Source: Verticiella sediminum
Lineage (GTDB): Bacteria; Pseudomonadota; Gammaproteobacteria; Burkholderiales; Burkholderiaceae_B
Reading direction: 5' to 3'
Assembly (NCBI RefSeq): GCF_007558815.1
Contig: NZ_VLTJ01000001.1
Coordinates: 62,001-126,000 of the forward strand
Length of the DNA stretch: 64,000 bases
Every line of letters starts with the position of its first letter. Positions within the stretch are counted from its first letter, which is position 1. The notes under the pieces are model-generated. The model was given only the letters and a program-made list of their open reading frames with translations, had not been told where the DNA came from and did no database searches. A program made the translations under genes and the position numbers. Below, piece by piece: positions 8,424 through 16,407 of the stretch.

Positions 8424-9195
8424 GATGCTTCTGGAAGTCGAGCGGGTGAGCATGCGCTTCGGCGGCCTGCAGGCGCTCGCCGAGCTGTCCTTCGTCCAGC
8501 AGGCCGGTTCGATCCAGGGCCTGATCGGCCCGAACGGCGCCGGCAAGAGCACGCTTTTCAACGTGATCGCCGGCGTGAATCCGCCCACCGGCGGGCACGT
8601 GCGCTTTCGCGGCCAGGCCATCGAACGCCTGCCCGCGTACCAGCGCATCCGCCTGGGCATTGCCCGCACGTTCCAGAACCTGCAGATATTCCGCGACCTG
8701 ACCGTGCTCGAGAACGTGATGGTGGGCTGCCACTCGCGCTTTCATGGCGGCATGTTCGCCGCCATGCTGCGCACCCCGCGCATGCGCGCCGAGGAGGCCC
8801 GCATGCGCGACATCGCCTACGACAAGCTCGAACTGCTGGGCATGGCGCACAAGGCGGGCATCCAGGCCGGCGCACTCAGCTTCGGCGAGGCCAAGATACT
8901 GGAGATCGCGCGTGCGCTCGCCGGCGAGCCCACCCTGCTCCTGCTCGACGAGCCGGTGGCCGGCGTGCCGCATGGCGAAGTGGCCCAGGTGGCCGACGTG
9001 ATCCGGCGCGTCAATGCACAGGGCACCGCGATTCTGCTGGTCGAACACAACATGCGCTTCGTGATGGGCCTGTGCGCGCACATCGTGGTGCTCAACCATG
9101 GCTGCAAGATCGCCGAGGGCGACACCCGAACGGTGCGCACGCACCCGGACGTGCTGCGCGCCTACCTGGGCGCCGAGGAGACCGAACATGCTTGA
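8416..9195 (+). CDS. ABC transporter ATP-binding protein, LivG type
   Basis: A 259-residue nucleotide-binding subunit. Walker A is GPNGAGKST (about residues 36-44), and Walker B is LLLLDEPVAGV. The Q-loop region IARTFQNLQIF and the LivG-specific long insert after it are present. The signature loop reads LSFGEAKILEIARAL, so the second Ser/Gly of LSGG is changed, as is common in LivG proteins. It powers uptake with the LivF-type partner. It overlaps both neighbours by 8 bp, indicating translational coupling. Confidence 0.93.
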   Translation: MPEMLLEVERVSMRFGGLQALAELSFVQQAGSIQGLIGPNGAGKSTLFNVIAGVNPPTGGHVRFRGQAIERLPAYQRIRLGIARTFQNLQIFRDLTVLENVMVGCHSRFHGGMFAAMLRTPRMRAEEARMRDIAYDKLELLGMAHKAGIQAGALSFGEAKILEIARALAGEPTLLLLDEPVAGVPHGEVAQVADVIRRVNAQGTAILLVEHNMRFVMGLCAHIVVLNHGCKIAEGDTRTVRTHPDVLRAYLGAEETEHA

Positions 9196-9901
9196 ACTCA
9201 GCCAAGTCTGCGCATCGTACGGCGGGCCCGATGTGCTGGAGGACGTGAGCTTTCGCGTGCCGCAGGGCGCCGTCTGCTGCCTGCTCGGGGCCAATGGCGC
9301 CGGCAAGAGCACCACCATGCGCACCCTCGCGGGCCTGCTGCGGCCCGTGCGCGGCAGCATCCGCCTGGAAGGCGAGGAAATCGGCAGCCTGACCGCCGAG
9401 GCCATCGTGGCGCGCGGCATGGTCCTCGTCCCCGAGGGACGCCGCGTCTTCACCCCGCTCACCGTGCGCGACAACCTGGAGATGGGCGGCTACCGCCTCC
9501 TGCGCGCCCGCCGCCACGCCGAGTTCCGGCGCAACCTCGAGCACGTGCTCACCCTGTTTCCCCGCCTGGCCGAACGCGCCGGACAAGCGGCCGGCACGCT
9601 GTCCGGCGGAGAGCAGCAGATGCTCGCCATCGGCCGGGCGCTCATGAGCAGTCCGCGGCTGCTCATGCTCGACGAACCTTCGATGGGCCTCGCGCCGCTG
9701 GTCGTCGCCGACATTTTCGCCACGCTGCGCAGGTTGCGCGACGAAGGCCTGACCCTGCTGATCGCCGAGCAGAACGCCCGCGTGACGCTGCGCAGCGCGG
9801 ACCTGGGCTATGTGCTGCAGGAAGGCCGCATCCACGGCGGCGGCAGCGCTGCCGAGCTGCGCGAGGACCCCAGCGTGCAGGAAGCCTACCTCGGCGTGTA
9901 G
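9188..9901 (+). CDS. ABC transporter ATP-binding protein, LivF type
   Basis: A 237-residue second ATPase of the importer. Walker A is GANGAGKST, followed by the LivF hallmark MVLVPEGRRVF. The signature is LSGGEQQMLAIGRAL and Walker B is LLMLDEPSMGLAP. The ATG at 9188 overlaps the end of the LivG-type gene; the open frame extending upstream lacks ABC sequence and is rejected. The hydrolase gene follows after 47 bp. Confidence 0.93.
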   Translation: MLELSQVCASYGGPDVLEDVSFRVPQGAVCCLLGANGAGKSTTMRTLAGLLRPVRGSIRLEGEEIGSLTAEAIVARGMVLVPEGRRVFTPLTVRDNLEMGGYRLLRARRHAEFRRNLEHVLTLFPRLAERAGQAAGTLSGGEQQMLAIGRALMSSPRLLMLDEPSMGLAPLVVADIFATLRRLRDEGLTLLIAEQNARVTLRSADLGYVLQEGRIHGGGSAAELREDPSVQEAYLGV

Positions 9902-9948
9902 AAACCGCGCCCGCGACCTGCACCGCGGGCCCAGACCAGGACGATCCC

Positions 9949-10830
9949 ATGACCGCCATCCCCGCCCTCGCGCCGATCGACGCCGAGAACGAGGCCAACT
10001 ACAGTCTGCGCCGCCGACACCCGGAACGCGGCGCCGTGTATGCAGACTATGCCGAGCGCAGCGCGCGCGTGCGACGCGAGGCGGGCGCCCTCGTCGACGT
10101 CGCGTTCGGCGACCTGCCGAGCAGCAGACTGGACCTGTTCCTGCCGGCGCGGGCGCAGGGCGCCCCGCTGCTCGTCTTCATCCACGGCGGCTACTGGCGT
10201 GCCCTGGACAAGCACATCTTCTCGTTCATCGCGCAGCCCTATGTGCGCGCCGGACTGGCCGTGGCGCTGCCCAACTATGCCCTCGCGCCCGCAGCCACGG
10301 TGACCGAGATCGTCCATGAAGTCTGCCGCTCGGTGCACTGGCTCGCGACCGAGGGCGCGCAGCGCTGGGGCTACGACGCCGCGCGCATCTGTGTATCGGG
10401 ACACTCGGCGGGCGGGCACATGGCAGCCTATGTGGCCAGCCTGCAGAACCCCCATCCCTGGGCCCACCGGGCCGTCGGCTGCGTGGCGGTGAGCGGCATC
10501 TTCGATCTGCTGCCCCTGCTGCCCACCTCGATCAACCACGACCTGGGCATGGATGCCGTCGAGGCCGGCGGGCTCTCGGTGAAGCCCGAGGCGCTCTCCT
10601 GCGGCGGGCTGATCTGCGCAGCGGGCGGGCTGGAAACCGACGGGTTCCAGGCGCAGTGCCAGGCGTTCGGCCACGCCGCCGGGCGCGCGGGCGTGCCGAG
10701 CGAGGTCCATATCATGCCGGGCCGCACGCATTTCGACGTGCTCAGCGACATGGCCGATGCCCGACATCCCTTCCATGCCGCGACGCTGCGGCTCGCGTGC
10801 GGCGGCCGGAAGGTCGCCGGCGCCACCTGA
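9949..10830 (+). CDS. Alpha/beta hydrolase, kynurenine-formamidase-like
   Basis: A 293-residue alpha/beta-hydrolase. The oxyanion motif HGGYW lies at residues 79-83 and the nucleophile Ser153 sits in GHSAGG (151-156). The acid and base are probably an Asp late in the chain and a His near 263 (RTHFDV). HGGYW with GHSAGG is characteristic of arylformamidase-like and carbamoyl or ester hydrolases acting on small amides or esters. No signal peptide, so cytoplasmic. Its position after the importer and before a Rid-family gene suggests it cleaves an imported or oxidised substrate; the exact bond is not known. Confidence 0.82.
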   Translation: MTAIPALAPIDAENEANYSLRRRHPERGAVYADYAERSARVRREAGALVDVAFGDLPSSRLDLFLPARAQGAPLLVFIHGGYWRALDKHIFSFIAQPYVRAGLAVALPNYALAPAATVTEIVHEVCRSVHWLATEGAQRWGYDAARICVSGHSAGGHMAAYVASLQNPHPWAHRAVGCVAVSGIFDLLPLLPTSINHDLGMDAVEAGGLSVKPEALSCGGLICAAGGLETDGFQAQCQAFGHAAGRAGVPSEVHIMPGRTHFDVLSDMADARHPFHAATLRLACGGRKVAGAT

Positions 10831-10862
10831 ACCTGCCACCCTCTCCAGCCACGAAGCCAGCC

Positions 10863-11252
10863 ATGTCGAACCGCATCGATCCTGATACCGTCGTCCCGCC
10901 CGCGGGCCCCTACAGCCAAGCCATCCTGAGCGAGGGCCACGGCCGCTGGCTGCACGTCTCGGGCCAGATCGGCGTCTTGCCGGACGGCGCCCTGGCCGGC
11001 GACTTCTCCGCCCAGGCCCGCGCCACCTGGGACAACCTGCTCAACGTCCTGGCTGCGGCGGGCATGGGCGTGGCCGACCTGGTCGAGGTGACGACCTATG
11101 TCGTGGACCCCGCGGACCTGCCGGCGCTGGGGCCGATACGCGCGGGCTATCTCGGCGATGCGCGGCCGGCCTCCACCCTGGTCGTGGCGGCCGCGCTGGC
11201 CAGGCCTGAATGGCGTATCGAGGTGCAAGCCGTGGCGTTCCAGCCTGCCTGA
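10863..11252 (+). CDS. Rid-family protein (YjgF/YER057c), lacking the usual catalytic Arg
   Basis: A 129-residue small trimeric-fold protein. Family features are PPAGPYSQAI near the start, LHVSGQIGVLPDG, QARATWDNLLNVLAAAG and a C-terminal RIEVQAVAF. Archetypal RidA enzymes, which hydrolyse enamine or imine intermediates, use an Arg in a PARS/T motif; here the segment reads RPASTLV, with Ser104 in that place. Subgroups without this Arg are generally not active as imine deaminases in the known assay, so it may have another role. It is the last gene of the diiron operon, 32 bp after the hydrolase. Confidence 0.88.
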   Translation: MSNRIDPDTVVPPAGPYSQAILSEGHGRWLHVSGQIGVLPDGALAGDFSAQARATWDNLLNVLAAAGMGVADLVEVTTYVVDPADLPALGPIRAGYLGDARPASTLVVAAALARPEWRIEVQAVAFQPA

Positions 11253-11308
11253 TTCGCCGCGGCGCATCCGCGGGGACGGACGCGCCGCGGGCGCGCAACC
11301 ACCGATCC

Positions 11309-13423
11309 CTACAGCGCCGCCTTGGGCCGGACGGAATCCACTGTGCCCTGGATGAAGGCCTTCAGGTCGGCGACGTCGTCCTGCGTGAGCTTGCCGGTGA
11401 AGTCCGGCATGCCGCGCGACGTGGCGGGGCCGTTGAAGAGGAACTGGTCCAGGTGGTTGATGTAGGCGGCATCCATGTGGCCCAGGTTGGGGATGCTGCC
11501 GCCGCGGTCGACACCGGGCACGCCGTGACAGAGCACGCAGTTGGCGACGTAGGTGTTCAGCCCGGCCTGGACACGCGCGGGATCGTAGGCCACGCCCGAG
11601 ACGAGCTGCTCCTGGCGGGTGGCCACGAAGGCCGGCATCGGCGCCTTGCCGTCGAGCGCGAAGGTGTAGACCGTGCCGCTGCCCTGCACGTCGGTGGCGC
11701 GCATGGCCAGCCCGCCGACACCGCCCCAGCCGACAGCGATCGACACGTACTGCTTGCCGTCGACGAGATAGGTCGAGGGCGCGGCGACCGCCCCCGTGCC
11801 GACCGACACCTCCCATATCTTCTTGCCGCTGTCGGCGGCGAAGGCGATCAGCCGGCCGTCGGCCGTCCCCTGGAACACGAGGTTGCCCGCCGTGGTGAGG
11901 GTGCCGCCGTTCCACGGGGCCACGTGCTCGTAGGCCCAGGCCGGCTTGCCGGCGACCGGGTCCCACGCGACGAGCCGGCCGAAGGGCTGGGCCGACGGTG
12001 GCGCCGGGTTCAGGAAATGGCCGGTGTTCCAACCGACGTTCGAGTGCGCCGAGCCGGGCTGCGCTTCGTTGCGCTTCCACTGGGCGTTGGGCATCAGCGT
12101 CATCGGAATGTGCTGCGCCGGAATGTAGGCATAGCCGGTCTTGGCGTTGAACGACATCGGATGCCAGTTGTGCGCGCCGTAAGGCCCAGGGACGATATCG
12201 AAAGGTTGGTCCTCGGCGCGCACTTCGGGCCGCTCGATCGGCCGGCCCTGCGCGTCGTAGCCGGCGGCCCAGTTCACGTCGACGAAGTTGTTCGCCGAGA
12301 TGAACTGCCCGTCGATGCGGTCGATCACGAAGAAGAAGCCGTTCTTGGGCGCGTGCAGCAACACCTTGCGCGGCTTGCCGTCCAGGGTGATGTCGGCCAG
12401 GATGATCGACTGGGTCGCGGTGTAGTCCCAGTTGTCTCCCGGCGTCTCCTGGTAGTGCCAGACGTACTCGCCCGTATCGGCGCGCAGCGCGACGATGGAC
12501 GACAGAAAGAGGTTGTCGCCGCCGGCCGGGCTGCGCGCCCTGTGGTTCCAGGGAGAACCATTGCCGGTACCGACGTAGATCAGGTTCAGTTCCGGGTCGT
12601 AGGCCATCGAATCCCACATGGTGCCTCCGCCGCCCGACTCCCACCAGCGGCCGGCGGGGTCCCACGTCTTGGCGGCCATCTCCATGGAGACGTCCTCGAA
12701 AGGCTGGGCGGGATCGCCGGGCACCGAGAACCAGCGCCACTTCCGCTCGCCGCTGGCCGCGTCGTAGGCCGTGATGTAGCCGCGCGCACCGTACTCGGCG
12801 CCGCCGTTGCCGATCAGCACCAGGCCGTTGTAGACCCGGGGCGCGCCCGTAACGGTGTAGGCGAACTGGCGGTCGATGATGGTGTCCTGCTCCCACGCCG
12901 GCTTGCCGGTGGCCGCGTCGAGCGCGATCAAGCGCCCGTCGAACGCCGCGACGTAGACCTTGCCGCCGTATACCGCCACGCCCCGGTTGACCACGTCGCA
13001 GCAGCCTTTGACGCCGTATTCCGGCGGCACCTGCGGATCGTAGGTCCAGAGCCCTTCGCCGGTGCGCGCGTCGATGGCGTGTACCACGCTCCAGGGGCCT
13101 GTCACGTACATCACGCCGTCGACCACCACCGGCGTGGCTTCCACGCCCCGGCTGGACTTCAAGTCGTAGCTCCAGACCAGTCCCAGGCGACCGGCCGTGT
13201 CGGTATTGACCTGGTCCAGGCGGCTGTAGCGGGACTCGGCGTAGTCCAGGCCCACGGTGGGCCACTCGGTCGACGTGCTGGCGTTGGCAACGATGTAGGC
13301 GGTGTCCACGCGGGCGGCGGGCGGGTTCCCGGCCGAGCGCGCGGGGGCCGCGGCGAGAAGCGTACAGGCGAGCAGGGAGAGCGCAAGGGCGCGGGGCGCG
13401 ACCTGCGGACAGATGGCGGACAT
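11309..13423 (-). CDS. PQQ-dependent quinohaemoprotein alcohol dehydrogenase
   Basis: A 704-residue periplasmic type II quinohaemoprotein. A signal peptide covers about residues 1-30 (LALSLLACTLLAAAPARS). The eight-bladed PQQ propeller includes the adjacent-cysteine disulfide Cys141-Cys142 (KGCCDVVNRG) and catalytic Asp333 in GDNWDYT. Thr two positions after that Asp argues for a calcium site rather than the lanthanide DYD type. A C-terminal cytochrome c domain has CVLCH at 629-633 and probable ligand Met672. It oxidises alcohols and passes electrons to the respiratory chain. GGAGG precedes the start at 13423; longer upstream reading is rejected. No PQQ biosynthesis genes are in the window. 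Confidence 0.92.
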   Translation of the reverse strand: MSAICPQVAPRALALSLLACTLLAAAPARSAGNPPAARVDTAYIVANASTSTEWPTVGLDYAESRYSRLDQVNTDTAGRLGLVWSYDLKSSRGVEATPVVVDGVMYVTGPWSVVHAIDARTGEGLWTYDPQVPPEYGVKGCCDVVNRGVAVYGGKVYVAAFDGRLIALDAATGKPAWEQDTIIDRQFAYTVTGAPRVYNGLVLIGNGGAEYGARGYITAYDAASGERKWRWFSVPGDPAQPFEDVSMEMAAKTWDPAGRWWESGGGGTMWDSMAYDPELNLIYVGTGNGSPWNHRARSPAGGDNLFLSSIVALRADTGEYVWHYQETPGDNWDYTATQSIILADITLDGKPRKVLLHAPKNGFFFVIDRIDGQFISANNFVDVNWAAGYDAQGRPIERPEVRAEDQPFDIVPGPYGAHNWHPMSFNAKTGYAYIPAQHIPMTLMPNAQWKRNEAQPGSAHSNVGWNTGHFLNPAPPSAQPFGRLVAWDPVAGKPAWAYEHVAPWNGGTLTTAGNLVFQGTADGRLIAFAADSGKKIWEVSVGTGAVAAPSTYLVDGKQYVSIAVGWGGVGGLAMRATDVQGSGTVYTFALDGKAPMPAFVATRQEQLVSGVAYDPARVQAGLNTYVANCVLCHGVPGVDRGGSIPNLGHMDAAYINHLDQFLFNGPATSRGMPDFTGKLTQDDVADLKAFIQGTVDSVRPKAAL

Positions 13424-13677
13424 GGTTGCCTCCTCGGAACTTATCGTTGTTCTTCGTTCTTGTTCGGGACGGGTACCGCGTCTATGACGCTGGGTTCTAC
13501 AGTGCTGTGTGTTGTATGTCGTGTGGTTGTGGATACTGCAGTGCGACCGCCCGGGCTTGCGGCGGCGCGAACCGGACGACGGGATGCGGTCGGTTCCCGC
13601 CGCGCAGCCGGCCGGCGTGCGGGACGGCGTGCCGCCCCGCACGCAGCGGCCACCGGGGGCCGCTGCGGAACGCGGCC
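13424..13677. other. Gap between the ALDH and alcohol dehydrogenase genes
   Basis: 254 bp between the ALDH stop and the alcohol dehydrogenase start. It contains a GT-rich tract (about 13500-13540) and a GC-rich inverted segment near 13640-13670 that could be a terminator for the ALDH transcript. I see no convincing sigma-54 or sigma-70 promoter and no further gene. Confidence 0.4.
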
Positions 13678-15114
13678 TCAGGCCGACTGGCTGCCCATGA
13701 TGGCCTTGGTCTCGAGGAATTCCTCGATGCCGTACTCGCCCCATTCGCGGCCGACGCCGGACTGCTTGTAGCCGCCGAAGGGCGCGCTGGGGTCGCCGGG
13801 CGCGCCGTTCAGGTGCACCATGCCGGTACGAAGCTGGCGCGCGACCTCGCGCGCCTGGTCGAGCGTCTCGCCATAGACGTAGCCGGACAGCCCGTAGGTG
13901 GTGTCGTTGGCGATGTCGATGGCTTCGTCGACGTCCCTGTACGGGATGATGGTGAGCACCGGGCCGAAGATTTCCTCCTGCGCGATGGTCATCCGGTTGT
14001 TGGCGCGGCTGAAGATGGTGGGCCGCGCGAAGTAGCCGCGCTCGATGCCCTCGGGCCGCCCGGTGCCGCCGGCGAGCAGCTTGGCGCCTTCGTCGATGCC
14101 CTTCTGGATCAGGGTCTGCACGCGTTCGTACTGGCGCGCATTGGCGATCGGCCCCACAGTGGTGGCCTCGTCACGCGGGTCGCCCACCGTGACCCGCTCC
14201 AGCGCGGCGACGGCGATCGCCTCGACCTCGTCGATGCGCTCGGCGGGCACCAGCATGCGCGAGGGTGCGTTGCAGCTCTGGCCCGTGTTGTTCATCATCG
14301 CCACCACGCCATGGGCGACGGCGCGCTTGAGGTCCGCGCCGGGCAGGATGACGTTGGCCGACTTGCCGCCCAGCTCCAGCGACACCACCTTGATGCTGTC
14401 GGCGGCGTTCTTCGACACCGACGCACCGGCGCGCGCCGACCCCGTGAGCGACACCATGTCGACCTGCGGATGCGACGACATCCACGGGCCGACGATGGCG
14501 CCGTCGCCGTGGACCATGTTGAACACGCCCGCAGGCACACCGGAATGCTCGAGGATCTCGGCGAAGATGCGCGCGGAGAACGGCGCCAGTTCACTGGGCT
14601 TGAGCACCATGGTGCAGCCGGTGACGAGCGCGGGCGCGACCTTGCAGGTGATCTGGTTCAGCGGCCAGTTCCAGGGTGTGATGAGGGCGCACACGCCCAC
14701 GGGCTCCTTGACGATCAGAGTGCGGCCCAGGTGCTCCTCGAAGGGGAAATCGGCGGCGATGCGGCGCGCCGTCTTGAGGTGGGCGATGCCGATCGGCACC
14801 TGCTGGGCCACCGCCACTTTCTTGTGCGGCGCGCCCATCTCCTCGGTGATGGCGTCGGCCAGGTCGCCCATGCGCTTCTCGTACTCGACGCAGATTTCGT
14901 CGAGCAGCTCGAGGCGCTCGTGCAGCAGCGTGCGGGAAAAGCCGCGGAAGGCGCGCCGGGCGGCCTCGATGGCTCGGTTCACATCGGCTTCGCCGGCCTG
15001 GCGCACGCTGCCGGCCTCTTCGCCGGTGGCAGGGTTGATCACTGCCAGGCGCTTGGCGTCGGCGTCGGCGTCGACCCATTTGCCGTCGATGAAAAACTGG
15101 GTGTCCTCGCGCAT
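13678..15114 (-). CDS. NAD(P)-dependent aldehyde dehydrogenase
   Basis: A 478-residue ALDH-superfamily enzyme of normal length. Visible catalytic residues are Asn149 (TPWNWP), Glu247 (SLELGGKSA) and nucleophile Cys281 (NTGQSCNAP); the cofactor-site motif LTGSARAG is at about 223-230. It oxidises aldehydes to acids and would logically consume the product of the downstream quinohaemoprotein alcohol dehydrogenase, encoded on the same strand 254 bp further on. The start at 15114 has GGAGG upstream. The promoter region is shared with the divergent GAF/Fis regulator. Confidence 0.92.
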   Translation of the reverse strand: MREDTQFFIDGKWVDADADAKRLAVINPATGEEAGSVRQAGEADVNRAIEAARRAFRGFSRTLLHERLELLDEICVEYEKRMGDLADAITEEMGAPHKKVAVAQQVPIGIAHLKTARRIAADFPFEEHLGRTLIVKEPVGVCALITPWNWPLNQITCKVAPALVTGCTMVLKPSELAPFSARIFAEILEHSGVPAGVFNMVHGDGAIVGPWMSSHPQVDMVSLTGSARAGASVSKNAADSIKVVSLELGGKSANVILPGADLKRAVAHGVVAMMNNTGQSCNAPSRMLVPAERIDEVEAIAVAALERVTVGDPRDEATTVGPIANARQYERVQTLIQKGIDEGAKLLAGGTGRPEGIERGYFARPTIFSRANNRMTIAQEEIFGPVLTIIPYRDVDEAIDIANDTTYGLSGYVYGETLDQAREVARQLRTGMVHLNGAPGDPSAPFGGYKQSGVGREWGEYGIEEFLETKAIMGSQSA

Positions 15115-15141
15115 GTGGCCTCCTTGTGGAATGGGGTGAGG

Positions 15142-15158
15142 GTATGCTCGCAGCATAC
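15142..15158. promoter_or_regulatory. Perfect inverted repeat in ALDH/regulator promoter region
   Basis: GTATGCT (15142-15148) and AGCATAC (15152-15158) form a perfect 7-bp inverted repeat around CGC, 28 bp before the ALDH start. This is a good candidate operator for the ALDH promoter. Which protein binds is unknown. Confidence 0.5.
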
Positions 15159-15206
15159 GGGGACGGGCGCCAGCGGGTCAAAATGCGGGAAACCCCTGAT
15201 GCGAAG

Positions 15207-15223
15207 TGTTCCGTCCCGGTACA
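15207..15223. promoter_or_regulatory. TGTTCC-N5-GGTACA inverted repeat, possible activator site
   Basis: TGTTCC (15207-15212) and GGTACA (15218-15223) make an inverted repeat with one mismatch, centred about 41 bp before the regulator's start and about 100 bp before the ALDH start. TGT...ACA repeats of this kind are bound by AcoR-family proteins elsewhere, so autoregulation or ALDH activation is plausible. Confidence 0.4.
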
Positions 15224-15255
15224 GTCTGGCGCCTGCACCGCGCCCCGTCCCGACC

Positions 15256-16374
15256 ATGACCCGACCTGCTCCGACACCCGTCACGCCGTTTCCTCATGCC
15301 GAGCTGCGCCTGGACGTGGCGCGGCGGCGCTACTTCGAGCATGGGGAGCTGCCCGCGCGCGACACAGTGCCGCCGCTCATCCTGGCGTCCTGGCAGCGTT
15401 GCCTGGCTGCCGGCGCCGACCCGTTGCGGGTGCCCGAGACCCCCACGGCCTCGCGGCGCCGGGCGCGCGCCGTGCGCCAGGCCAACACCGCCCTGCTCAA
15501 CGCGGCCCAGCCCGACCTGGACCGGCTCCAGCAGATGCTCGGCGCCACGCCAGTGGCCGCGGTGCTCACCGACGCGGCGGGCGTGGTCGCCCACGCCACC
15601 ACGCCGACCCGTACGGAAGTCCGCTTGCTGCCGCGCCTGATCGGGGTGGGCGTCGACCTGTCCGAGACGCAGGTGGGCACGGGCACGCCCGGCCTGCTGA
15701 GTACCACCGGCCTGGCCTGCGCCGTACGCGGCGCGGAGCATTTCTACCAGAGCGCACGCCTGATGCACTGCGCGGCGGCGCCCGTGCGCGATGCCAGCGG
15801 CCGGCTGGCCGGCGGGCTGAGCCTGTTCAGCGAACATGGCCCGTTCGCGTTCGATGCCGCCGCCATCGTGGCAGCCTATGCCGCCTCGATCGAATCCCGT
15901 CTGCTGCGCGCGCATCCCGGCGACGTGCTGCTGGTGCAAGTGGCCGCGGGCCCCAGCATGCTCGATACGCCCCACGAAGGCCTGCTCGGCGTGGCCGGGG
16001 ACGGCCGCGTGGCCTGGCGCAACGGCGCCGCCGCGGCCCTGTGCGGCGAGCACGCCACGCCCGGGCTGCCTTCCCCGCTCGAACTGCGCACCCTGCTGAG
16101 CCTGGTCGGGTCTGCCGCGCCCCGGCTGCTGAACCTGCCGAACGGGCTGGGCGTCTGGGTGTGCGCGAGCTTTCCCGAGCACGCCGGCGCGCCGCTGCCG
16201 GCCGCGGCGCCCGCCATGCCCCCGCCAGCCGACGACGGGACGCTGGAGGCCGCCGACGCGCGCCTGATCGACGCGGCCCTGGCCGACCATGGCGGCAATG
16301 TGTCGCGCGCAGCGCGCGCGCTCGGCATCTCGCGCGGCCGGGTCTACCGGCACCTGCGGCGACGCCACGGCTGA
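15256..16374 (+). CDS. AcoR-like GAF/PAS regulator with Fis-type HTH, no AAA+ domain
   Basis: A 372-residue regulator. The N-terminal half matches the GAF region of AcoR-type acetoin or alcohol regulators (PPLILASWQRCLAAG near 30-45, then LSETQVGTGTPGLLSTTGLA and the EHFYQSARLMHCAAAP segment). A PAS-like stretch follows (LLGVAGDGRVAWRNGAAAAL), and the C-terminus is a Fis-type helix-turn-helix (GGNVSRAARALGISRGRVYRHL). The sigma-54-interacting AAA+ domain normally between them (Walker A, GAFTGA) is absent. It may act as a sigma-54-independent regulator. It is divergent from the ALDH and alcohol dehydrogenase genes, its likely targets. The ATG at 15256 is chosen because the domain begins just after it. 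Confidence 0.82.
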   Translation: MTRPAPTPVTPFPHAELRLDVARRRYFEHGELPARDTVPPLILASWQRCLAAGADPLRVPETPTASRRRARAVRQANTALLNAAQPDLDRLQQMLGATPVAAVLTDAAGVVAHATTPTRTEVRLLPRLIGVGVDLSETQVGTGTPGLLSTTGLACAVRGAEHFYQSARLMHCAAAPVRDASGRLAGGLSLFSEHGPFAFDAAAIVAAYAASIESRLLRAHPGDVLLVQVAAGPSMLDTPHEGLLGVAGDGRVAWRNGAAAALCGEHATPGLPSPLELRTLLSLVGSAAPRLLNLPNGLGVWVCASFPEHAGAPLPAAAPAMPPPADDGTLEAADARLIDAALADHGGNVSRAARALGISRGRVYRHLRRRHG

Positions 16375-16407
16375 AGGTGCCCGAGCCAGGCCAGCGCTTG
16401 CGCGCCG

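Noticed and set aside
10428-13265. Long antisense open reading frame across the alcohol dehydrogenase region
   Set aside because: It is a shadow frame produced by high third-position GC; the translation is low-complexity Arg/Ala/Gly and overlaps well-supported genes.
13424-13677. Sigma-54 promoter for the alcohol dehydrogenase
   Set aside because: No GG-N10-GC element with reasonable match was found on the minus strand.
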